A stretch of DNA of 64,000 bases from the NCBI GenBank assembly GCA_046498185.1, contig JAWOBE010000039.1, forward strand, positions 1 through 64,000, read 5' to 3'. This DNA comes from CAYXDR01 sp046498185 (GTDB taxonomy: Bacteria > Desulfobacterota > DSM-4660 > Desulfatiglandales > Desulfatiglandaceae). The notes below the pieces were generated by a model that worked only from the letters and a program-made list of their open reading frames with translations, ran no database searches and was not told where the DNA came from. Each line of letters begins with the position of its first letter. Within the stretch, counting starts at the first letter, position 1. Position numbers and translations under genes: made by a program. Shown here one piece after another: positions 49,735-56,836 of the stretch.

Positions 49735-50838
49735 ATGTTTGATAGACGGCTTATACAGCATTTCGATTGGGTGCTTCTTTTGCTTGTGATTATGATCACC
49801 GGTATAGGAGTGCTTAATCTATACAGTGCAACATATCCTATCAAGGATATAGGTGGAGGGACGGTTTTCGTCAGGCATCTATATTGGCTCGGCATTGGAT
49901 TCATAGTCTTTTTTGTCATGACGACGTTTAATTATTATTGCTTGGAGCGGCTCGCGTTTCCGTTTTATTTCGTTGTGATGATCATGCTTGTAGTCGTCTT
50001 GATGTCAGGCAGAGTGATCGCCGGGTCACAGCGCTGGCTTTCAGTCGGCTTTTTCTCTTTTCAACCTTCCGAATTTGCAAAAATAGCAGTTGTTATGACC
50101 TTGGCCAAATACTTTTCGGATCAAAGCAGAAACAACGAATACCGATTGCGGGACCTGGTCTTGCCGGCGCTCATTGTGGTCGTTCCTGCGCTGTTAATAA
50201 TAAAAGAGCCCGACCTCGGAACCGCGATTCTTTTGCTGGCGGTCGCATCTTCCATGATCCTGCTTTTCCGTGTGAATATAAAGTCGATCGCGATAGTTTG
50301 CTTTTCGGTGATAGCCGGGGCGCCGCTTATCTGGACCCAGCTCAAGGAATACCAGCAGATGCGGATCATTTCTTTTTTGAAACCCGAGATGGACCCTTTA
50401 GGCTCAGGATACCACATAGCACAGTCGAAAATCGCCATTGGCTCAGGTCAATTCCTGGGAAAGGGTTTTTTGAAAGGGACACAGACGCGCCTTCATTTCC
50501 TGCCCGAACAACACACTGACTTTGCATTCTCGGTGCTGGGAGAAGAGTGGGGCTTCCTGGGTTCTTTGGTCCTGTTGATTCTTTTTTTGATGCTGGTTCT
50601 CTGGGGGCTTGCAATCGCTCGAAATTCGAAGGACAAGTTCGGCGCTATGATGGCCGTTGGGATAGTTGCGATCGTATTTTGGCAGGTAGCGATCAATGTC
50701 GGTATGGTGACAGGGCTTTTGCCGGTTGTCGGAATTCCTCTCATATTCATAAGTTACGGAGGATCCTCCATGGTTACAACGATGGCTGCCCTGGGTCTGC
50801 TTATGAACATAAGCATGAGGCGATTCATGTTCCAGTGA
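49735..50838 (+). CDS. rodA: Rod shape-determining protein RodA (SEDS glycosyltransferase)
   Basis: The 367-residue SEDS protein has ten membrane segments. Conserved SEDS motifs: SGRVIAGSQRWLSVGFFSFQPSEFAKIA, KEPDLGTAI, the W-D/E loop FLPEQHTDFAFSVLGEEWG with the catalytic Asp, and GIPLIFISYGGSSM. It polymerises glycan strands as partner of PBP2. It starts 10 bp after mrdA and ends the shape operon. Confidence 0.95.
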   Translation: MFDRRLIQHFDWVLLLLVIMITGIGVLNLYSATYPIKDIGGGTVFVRHLYWLGIGFIVFFVMTTFNYYCLERLAFPFYFVVMIMLVVVLMSGRVIAGSQRWLSVGFFSFQPSEFAKIAVVMTLAKYFSDQSRNNEYRLRDLVLPALIVVVPALLIIKEPDLGTAILLLAVASSMILLFRVNIKSIAIVCFSVIAGAPLIWTQLKEYQQMRIISFLKPEMDPLGSGYHIAQSKIAIGSGQFLGKGFLKGTQTRLHFLPEQHTDFAFSVLGEEWGFLGSLVLLILFLMLVLWGLAIARNSKDKFGAMMAVGIVAIVFWQVAINVGMVTGLLPVVGIPLIFISYGGSSMVTTMAALGLLMNISMRRFMFQ

Positions 50839-50865
50839 CAGGTTGCTCTTCTCTTCCAGCGCCCT

Positions 50866-51432
50866 TTAGAGCCCCAGCTCATCGTCTATTCCCTGCATGG
50901 CTTGCAGAGATAAAACGATAAATTCATCAAGCGGAATCCCGATTTTTTCGCATTCGGTTATTATGTCCCGGTTGACGCTGGCCGCGAATGCTTTTTCTTT
51001 CATCCGTTTTCGGACTGATTTTGGTTTTACGCTTTTGATCTTTTTGTCCGGGTATACCAATGTGGTTGCTATGATTAAGCCGGTCAGGGTTTCTCCTGCA
51101 GCCAGAGCATGGTGCAAAGGCTCGGTGCGGGAGCGGCCGTGGGCCTGCTCGTTATGGAGCACTATGGCGGTGACGATGTCTTCATCTACGCCCAGCCCTT
51201 GCAATATTTTCGCGGTTTCAAGGCCGTGAACCGAAAGATCCGCGTCGACGATTTCAACGTCTAGATCATGAAGGAGGCCCGCCAGGCCCCATTTTTCAGG
51301 ATCATGACCGAGATGCGATGCCACCGAGCGCAGGACGGCTTCGCTCGCCAAACAGTGCTTTATCATGTTGGGGTTTTTAATATGGGTATGCACAAGTTCA
51401 AGCGCCTTATCGCGCGTGATTCCGTAATTCAA
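50866..51432 (-). CDS. HDIG-type HD hydrolase
   Basis: The 188-residue protein has the HD motif with metal ligands H29-type (MIKHCLASE), LLHDLDVE (about 53-60), H69 (LSVHGLET) and H85 (AIVLHNE). HDIG proteins are metal-dependent phosphohydrolases acting on nucleotides. It converges on rodA. GAGG lies upstream of the ATG. The substrate is not known. Confidence 0.85.
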   Translation of the reverse strand: MNYGITRDKALELVHTHIKNPNMIKHCLASEAVLRSVASHLGHDPEKWGLAGLLHDLDVEIVDADLSVHGLETAKILQGLGVDEDIVTAIVLHNEQAHGRSRTEPLHHALAAGETLTGLIIATTLVYPDKKIKSVKPKSVRKRMKEKAFAASVNRDIITECEKIGIPLDEFIVLSLQAMQGIDDELGL

Positions 51433-51836
51433 TGTCTCCTCCTGTTATAATCTTGGTGCGTTCGCAAAAGGTTGATCCGTTGGGCTCTGCTTTTTGGCTC
51501 CAGTAAACTTGTTACACAAATAGAGCCACCAGCGCAATAGGAAAATACGAGTCATGCCGATTCATGAATGGAAAAACGGCATGTGTTAAAATAGGCTTTT
51601 CCAACAAGAAACTTTTGATCAAGGCTTTTCTTTTTCTTGACTGGCAATAATAAAAATACTATTTATAATAGATAAAAAAGAAGCCTGTTATCTGTTCTAA
51701 TGTCGTGATGTTGTTGTATCTAAACTTCCCTCGAATACGGCCACCTCAAGTTCAAGGCGTTTTGGTATACCACAGGATCTGGATTTGTGCGGTTTCTACC
51801 TGAATTTTAAACAAATTCTAAAAAGGGGGTGCGCAC
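51433..51836. other. Intergenic region before the cyclic-nucleotide-binding-like gene
   Basis: No gene is seen. A candidate promoter with CTGGCA (51641-51646), a 17-bp spacer and a perfect TATAAT (51664-51669) lies about 165 bp upstream of the following gene; its leader is otherwise unexplained. The stretch 51600-51690 is AT-rich. Confidence 0.45.
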
Positions 51837-52370
51837 ATGGAAGGAAAAATCCTGGAACATGTTGATTTTTTTAGAGGAATTGCGCCTGACACTTTGGATG
51901 TAATCGCCAGGGCGGCGACTACAAGGGACTACCCGCCTAACACCTTGATTTTCACCCAAAATGAAGAACCTCATTCTCTTTTCGGGTTGCTGGATGGAGT
52001 CGTGGAGCTTTCCCTTCTTTTTACTGAGCGAGTATTTAAAACCAATGAATTGCGTTACGAAGAGGCTATTCGGTCGGGATTCGAGGAAAGTGAAATCCAA
52101 ATCGTGGTCGATGAAATAAATCCCGGAGAGATATTCGGATGGTCTGCGCTGGCAGGGATTGAAAAGCGGACTGCCACTGCCAGATCGGTGCAAGAAGTGC
52201 AGGCATTTGAGCTTCCTGCGGCTCAGTTGCGGAACCTGTTCGTCGATGATCCAGCGCTCGGACTGACGCTTATGGAGCGCCTCAATAAGGTTATCGCCAG
52301 CAGGCTTGACGAACGGACCCAACGTCTCGTGGGATGCTGGACCGAGGCCTTTGGTACCTCTAAAATCTGA
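51837..52370 (+). CDS. Cyclic-nucleotide-binding-domain (CRP-like) protein without HTH
   Basis: The 177-residue protein is almost only a cNMP-binding beta-roll: LEHVDFFRGIAPDTLDVIA, PPNTLIFTQNEEPHSLFGLLDGVVEL, then NPGEIFGWSALAG and RTATARSVQEVQAFELPAAQL. A 25-residue insertion (TERVFKTNELRYEEAIRSGFEESEIQ) interrupts the roll. There is no DNA-binding domain, so it may act by protein contacts. AAGGGGG precedes the ATG. It converges on a small hypothetical gene. Confidence 0.75.
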   Translation: MEGKILEHVDFFRGIAPDTLDVIARAATTRDYPPNTLIFTQNEEPHSLFGLLDGVVELSLLFTERVFKTNELRYEEAIRSGFEESEIQIVVDEINPGEIFGWSALAGIEKRTATARSVQEVQAFELPAAQLRNLFVDDPALGLTLMERLNKVIASRLDERTQRLVGCWTEAFGTSKI

Positions 52371-52403
52371 CGATCCCCTACAGTCCCAGCTACTATAATT
52401 AGA

Positions 52404-52428
52404 GCCCATCCGGTATTGCCGGATGGGC
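52404..52428. repeat. REP-like hairpin GCCCATCCGG (second copy)
   Basis: GCCCATCCGG and CCGGATGGGC form a 10-bp stem with loop TATTG, the same stem as at 41857-41881. It lies between convergent genes and may also terminate both. Confidence 0.7.
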
Positions 52429-52434
52429 ATCCAA

Positions 52435-52758
52435 TTAGAAAGTTTTGCTTCGCAATTCTTTTCCGGCGAGAGGGTTGTAAAGCTTTACGATCGCCACTTT
52501 CATACAGTCGAGCGATTCGGATGTTAAAATCATGTCGAAAAGCGTTTTTTGCGCATCATCTGGGAGTACGCATGCGTCGTTTTCGTCGAATTTAAGGTCC
52601 GTGAAGCCTTTTATAAGCTTCCTGTATTCTTTATCTCCTACTGGGACCTTTACGGCTTTTTTTCCTTCGACTTCAAAAATTTCATCTTCCAAGCCGACTT
52701 CTTTGATCTTCTTTTCCTGTTCGGCATCCAAAAAGAGATTAACGAAATGCTGGGCCAT
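52435..52758 (-). CDS. Hypothetical protein, 107 aa
   Basis: I do not recognise the family. It is a small soluble protein with an N-terminal MAQHFVNLFLDAEQEKKIKEVG, a beta-like segment (IFEVEGKKAVKVPVG) and a region of acidic helix (DLKFDENDACVLPDDAQKTLFDMI). The ATG at 52758 has GGAGG 8 nt upstream; the frame extends 12 codons further without support. It has a near-consensus promoter, so it is probably well expressed. Confidence 0.65.
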   Translation of the reverse strand: MAQHFVNLFLDAEQEKKIKEVGLEDEIFEVEGKKAVKVPVGDKEYRKLIKGFTDLKFDENDACVLPDDAQKTLFDMILTSESLDCMKVAIVKLYNPLAGKELRSKTF

Positions 52759-52826
52759 ATATCTCACCTCCATGTTTTTTTGTCGTGAAGCCACCCGACA
52801 GGGCGATCATTTGGTGAATCGCTGAT

Positions 52827-52855
52827 TTTATAGTATATGAAAATTTTATTGTCAA
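52827..52855 (-). promoter_or_regulatory. Strong sigma70 promoter of the 107-aa gene
   Basis: A perfect TTGACA (52850-52855), a 17-bp A/T-rich spacer and TATAAA (52827-52832) lie about 70 bp upstream of the ATG on the minus strand. Confidence 0.75.
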
Positions 52856-53064
52856 TAGAGGGGGGAATTTTACGGGAAATTGAAAAGTCGGAAAGTGGAG
52901 TTTTTTATTGGTTTACAATACGAATATCTATTAAATAACTTTTATATTTTCGCACGATGATCGATCTTTTGCCAAAGAGACCAGCCGAAAGATTTTTTTG
53001 ACACAAGAGCGTTACTGTGTTAAGCGGTATCGTCCTGTTAAAATACTATCCTGGAGGTTCATCT

Positions 53065-53901
53065 ATGTTTCAAATTTTGAAGCGTCAGGAAATGGCCCAA
53101 GGCACGGTGGTTTTAAATGAGATCAGTGCACCGAGAATCGCCGCTAAGGCAAGGCCCGGGCAATTCGTTATCCTGAAGGCTAATGAGACCGGGGAACGGG
53201 TCCCGCTGACAATGGCTGACACGGATCCGAAAAATGGCACAATAACAATTATATACCAGGTTGTGGGGAAATCGACCGCACTTTTCAAATCGTTGCAGGT
53301 AGGGGATGGGTTTCAGGATATCATTGGGCCTCTCGGCCAACCGACCCATCTTGAAAAGCTTGGAAAGGTCGCCTGCGTCGGTGGAGGGACCGGAGTCGCG
53401 GTTTTGCACCCGATCACCCGGGGGCTTAAGGAGGCAGGGAACCATGTTTATGCGATTATCGGAGCGCGTAACAAGGACCTGCTGATCCTTGAGGACAAAA
53501 TGGAGGCTGCAAGCCACGAACTTGAGGTTTGCACCGACGATGGGTCTTACGGACGACATGGTTTCGTAACCGAGGCATTGAAGGATTTGCTGGAAAAGGA
53601 GGATATTAAACTTGTTGTCGGTATTGGGCCTGTACCAATGATGAAATTCGTATGCAAGCTCACCGAACAATACGGGGTTAAGACGCTTGTCAGTTTGAAT
53701 GCGATCATGGTTGACGGAACCGGCATGTGTGGATGTTGCCGGGTCAGTGTGGGTGGAAAAATCAAGTTCGCGTGTGTTGATGGCCCTGAATTCGACGGTC
53801 ACAAGGTCGATTTCAATGAACTGGCACAGCGTCTCGAAGCCTATAAGGAGCAGGAAAAGACCTCTTACGAGAATTTTCTCATGGAAAAAAAGGCGGGTTG
53901 A
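53065..53901 (+). CDS. nfnA: NfnA-type ferredoxin:NADP oxidoreductase subunit (FAD, 2Fe-2S)
   Basis: The 278-residue protein has an FAD-binding beta-barrel (ARPGQFVILKANETGERVPLTMA), an NAD-binding part (VACVGGGTGVAVLHP) and a 2Fe-2S site in GTGMCGCCRV with a further Cys in CVDGPEFD. It is the small subunit of NADH-dependent reduced ferredoxin:NADP oxidoreductase, a flavin-based bifurcating enzyme of anaerobes, or of the related sulfide dehydrogenase. The ATG at 53065 follows GGAGG by 7 nt; nfnB follows 33 bp later. Confidence 0.9.
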   Translation: MFQILKRQEMAQGTVVLNEISAPRIAAKARPGQFVILKANETGERVPLTMADTDPKNGTITIIYQVVGKSTALFKSLQVGDGFQDIIGPLGQPTHLEKLGKVACVGGGTGVAVLHPITRGLKEAGNHVYAIIGARNKDLLILEDKMEAASHELEVCTDDGSYGRHGFVTEALKDLLEKEDIKLVVGIGPVPMMKFVCKLTEQYGVKTLVSLNAIMVDGTGMCGCCRVSVGGKIKFACVDGPEFDGHKVDFNELAQRLEAYKEQEKTSYENFLMEKKAG

Positions 53902-53934
53902 CAGGGGTGCAAGATATAAAAGTTGGAGGATAAC

Positions 53935-55350
53935 ATGTCGGAGAAATCCAAGGAGTCGGAAAAGATCCCCAGGCAATTGATGCCGGAGCAGAAACCGGAA
54001 GTTCGCAAGCGGAATTTTGACGAAGTCCCGGTGGGTTTTACAAAAGAGATGGCCCTCAAAGAGGCTCAGCGGTGTTTGCAATGCAAGAAGCCTTCCTGCG
54101 TGGAAGGATGTCCGGTTTCCGTTGATATCCCGGGTTTTATCAAGCTGATCAGGGAAGAAAAGTTTACGGAAGCTATCAGGCACGTGTGGGAAAGGAACAG
54201 CCTTCCGGCTGTCTGCGGCCGTGTCTGTCCCCAGGAAATCCAGTGTGAAGGAAAGTGTATACTGGGTAAAAAGGATAAACCTGTGGCCATCGGAAGTCTG
54301 GAACGCTTTGTTGCTGATCTTGAGAGGGAACAGGGCACCGGCCAACTACCGCCGAAGGCGAAATCCACTGGTAAACGAGTGGCGGTTGTTGGATGCGGTC
54401 CGTCGGGGCTTACTGTGGCGGGGGATCTGATTTTGAAGGGGCACGATGTGACTATCTTCGAGGCCTTTCATAAACCTGGGGGGGTTCTTGTTTACGGAAT
54501 TCCGGAGTTCCGTCTGCCCAAGGAAATCGTTTATTCCGAGGTCAATTTCCTGGAGCGCCTGGGGGTGAAGGTTGAGTGCGATGTCGTCGTCGGCCGCACC
54601 GTAAGCGTAGATGAGCTGCTGGAGGAAGAGGGGTTTGATGCAGTATATGTCGGAGTGGGTGCCGGCCTTCCCCGGTTTTTAAATATACCCGGTGAAAACC
54701 TTATCGGAGTTTATTCGGCGAACGAATATTTGACACGGGCCAATCTGATGAAGGCTTATCTTTTCCCGGAATATGACACGCCGATTGTGTTGGGCAAGGA
54801 TGTGGCGGTTTTTGGAGCCGGGAACGTGGCGATGGATTCGGCGCGCACCGCCATGAGGCTTGGAGCGGACCGTGTGCGCATTGTTTACCGGAGGTCCAGA
54901 GAGGAGATGCCGGCACGGGGGGAGGAGATCCATCATGCAGAAGAAGAAGGCATTGAATTTCATCTACTAACAGCACCGACCCGCTTTTTGGGCGACGATC
55001 GTGGAAGAATAAAAGGGATCGATTGCCTTGAAATGGAACTGGGGGAACCGGATGAATCGGGCCGAAGACGCCCGGTTCCCAAAGAGGGCTCCGACTTCAG
55101 GCTTGAATGCGACCTGGCGGTGATCGCCGTGGGGGCCGCGGCCAATCCTTTGCTTACACAGTCAACTGCGGGATTGAACTTGACTAAGTGGGGGTACATT
55201 ATTGCAGATCCCGAGACCGGGAAAACTTTCAAGAAAGGCGTTTGGGCCGGGGGGGACATTGTCACCGGTCAGGCTACGGTGATTCTTGCAATGGGAGCCG
55301 GACGCATGGCTTCAAATTCGATTCACAAATATTTGACCTGGGGCTGGTAA
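53935..55350 (+). CDS. nfnB: NfnB-type subunit (GltD-like, two 4Fe-4S, FAD, NADP)
   Basis: The 471-residue subunit has an N-terminal cysteine set for two 4Fe-4S clusters (CLQCKKPSCVEGCP and CGRVCPQEIQCEGKC), then FAD and NADP Rossmann motifs (VAVVGCGPSGLTVAGDL, about 148-164; VAVFGAGNVAMDSARTA, about 285) and the C-terminal GVWAGGDIVTGQATVILAMGAGR. With NfnA it would bifurcate electrons between NADPH, NAD and ferredoxin; glutamate synthase small subunit is the alternative, but the NfnA neighbour argues against it. The ATG at 53935 has GGAGG upstream. Confidence 0.9.
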   Translation: MSEKSKESEKIPRQLMPEQKPEVRKRNFDEVPVGFTKEMALKEAQRCLQCKKPSCVEGCPVSVDIPGFIKLIREEKFTEAIRHVWERNSLPAVCGRVCPQEIQCEGKCILGKKDKPVAIGSLERFVADLEREQGTGQLPPKAKSTGKRVAVVGCGPSGLTVAGDLILKGHDVTIFEAFHKPGGVLVYGIPEFRLPKEIVYSEVNFLERLGVKVECDVVVGRTVSVDELLEEEGFDAVYVGVGAGLPRFLNIPGENLIGVYSANEYLTRANLMKAYLFPEYDTPIVLGKDVAVFGAGNVAMDSARTAMRLGADRVRIVYRRSREEMPARGEEIHHAEEEGIEFHLLTAPTRFLGDDRGRIKGIDCLEMELGEPDESGRRRPVPKEGSDFRLECDLAVIAVGAAANPLLTQSTAGLNLTKWGYIIADPETGKTFKKGVWAGGDIVTGQATVILAMGAGRMASNSIHKYLTWGW

Positions 55351-55371
55351 GGCCTGGAGGCAGATTTTTTG

Positions 55372-55407
55372 GGCGAAAAGGGAGGCTTTGAGGCCTCCCT
55401 TTTCGCC
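55372..55407 (+). terminator. Long hairpin after nfnB
   Basis: GGCGAAAAGGGAGGC (55372-55386) pairs perfectly with 55393-55407 around TTTGAG. The following TTAGATTT gives a weak U-tract. Confidence 0.75.
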
Positions 55408-55706
55408 TTAGATTTCCCCATAAAACCCTTTTCTTCCGATGAATCTCCTGCATCGAACTCCCGTCTCTGCTTTTATTCTTCTTGAGGTAAGTCATTGTCA
55501 GGGAAGCGAAAGCCAAACGGTTGTCGTTTTCGTAATCGATATTCCCTCGGCGCCGGTATAGGCGCCGGGGTCGGCTGTTTTTGTTGCGGGAGGTTATATG
55601 CTGTGTTATCTTTATATTCTTCAGCCTTGAGTTAATTGAGGGAAGGCCCTCGGGGCTGGCTCAGAGGATTATCGGCCTGAGTTATTGATGGGAAAATAAG
55701 CATCGC
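55408..55706. other. Intergenic region between nfnB and phoH
   Basis: No gene is seen. A GGCGCC-GGTATA-GGCGCC inverted repeat lies at about 55549-55566, within CTCGGCGCCGGTATAGGCGC, and nothing else is recognisable. Confidence 0.4.
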
Positions 55707-56795
55707 ATGTTGGATGCAGAAAGGGTTACCGGAGCGGGCCACGGCGGAGTTTTCGTGAATCGTGGTTTGCCGGTGGAAAATAGTGTGAAAGCCGGACTGA
55801 CCGAGGATGTTCAACGTGTAACCGCACGTTTGTCTTTTCCTGATCATCAACTCGTGGCGGCGCTGTGCGGGCGGCATAACGAGCACCTTAAGGTGATTGA
55901 GCGGAAAATTGGTGTCACCGTCCATATGAGAGGCAACGAAATGACCCTCGGTGGCGGTGATTGGGAGGTGGAGCTTGCCGAAAAAGTGCTCCACCAGGTT
56001 TATGATCTTTTGAAAGAAGGCTATCCATTATATATTAGTGATATAGATTACGCTATAAGAGTTGTAAGTAGTGGAAAATCTATTTCATTACGAGAAATAT
56101 TTTTAGATAAAGTTTTTATCTCTTCGAAAAAGAAGGTTATAACCCCGAAAACGATAAATCAAAAAAACTACATCGATAGTATCCGTAAATATGACATGGT
56201 GTTCGGTATAGGTCCGGCCGGAACCGGTAAGACATACCTGGCAATGGCGATGGGTATATCGGCTCTCCTAAAGAAGCAGGTACACAGGGTTGTCCTCGCC
56301 AGGCCGGCCGTCGAGGCCGGCGAAAGGCTCGGATTTCTTCCTGGCGACCTTTACGAAAAAGTTAATCCTTACCTTCGTCCTCTTTATGATGCCCTTCACG
56401 ATATGATGGATTTCGAGGGAGCTTCTAGACTTATAGAGCAGGGCGTGATCGAGGTGGCTCCTCTTGCATTCATGCGGGGGAGAACCTTGAACGGAGCCTT
56501 TGTCATCCTTGACGAGGCTCAAAACGCCACCTCAGAGCAGATGAAGATGTTTCTCACCCGCCTTGGCTTTGATTCAAAGGCTGTAATAACCGGGGATGTA
56601 ACTCAGACGGATCTACCCGAAGGGAAAAAATCCGGGCTGATCGAGGCGAGCAGAATCCTTCGGGGCATAGAGGAAATCGGTTTCGTAAATTTTTCTCGTG
56701 ACGATGTCATACGGCACCCGCTGGTGCAGGAGATCATTGACGCGTATGAGAGTCTGGAAGCTGGAGGCGGCGTTTCAAGCCGGGCGGGGCAATGA
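55707..56795 (+). CDS. PhoH-family ATPase
   Basis: The 362-residue protein has a KH-like N-terminal part (HNEHLKVIERKIGVTVHMRGNEM, about 53-75) and a PhoH P-loop domain with GPAGTGKTYLA (about 170-180), VVLARPAVEAGERLGFLPGD and Walker B FVILDEAQN. PhoH/YbeZ proteins are ATPases or RNA helicases that work with YbeY in ribosome and RNA maturation; ybeY is two genes downstream. Bases 56025-56175 (about residues 107-157) drop to about 28% GC without breaking the frame. Confidence 0.92.
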   Translation: MLDAERVTGAGHGGVFVNRGLPVENSVKAGLTEDVQRVTARLSFPDHQLVAALCGRHNEHLKVIERKIGVTVHMRGNEMTLGGGDWEVELAEKVLHQVYDLLKEGYPLYISDIDYAIRVVSSGKSISLREIFLDKVFISSKKKVITPKTINQKNYIDSIRKYDMVFGIGPAGTGKTYLAMAMGISALLKKQVHRVVLARPAVEAGERLGFLPGDLYEKVNPYLRPLYDALHDMMDFEGASRLIEQGVIEVAPLAFMRGRTLNGAFVILDEAQNATSEQMKMFLTRLGFDSKAVITGDVTQTDLPEGKKSGLIEASRILRGIEEIGFVNFSRDDVIRHPLVQEIIDAYESLEAGGGVSSRAGQ

Positions 56796-56836
56796 TTATT
56801 CAGGTCGGCGTATGTTGCCGTATTTCGGAATAAGCT

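Noticed and set aside
53113..54345. 410-codon minus-strand frame opposite nfnA/nfnB
   Set aside because: Antisense shadow of two clear Fe-S/flavoprotein genes.
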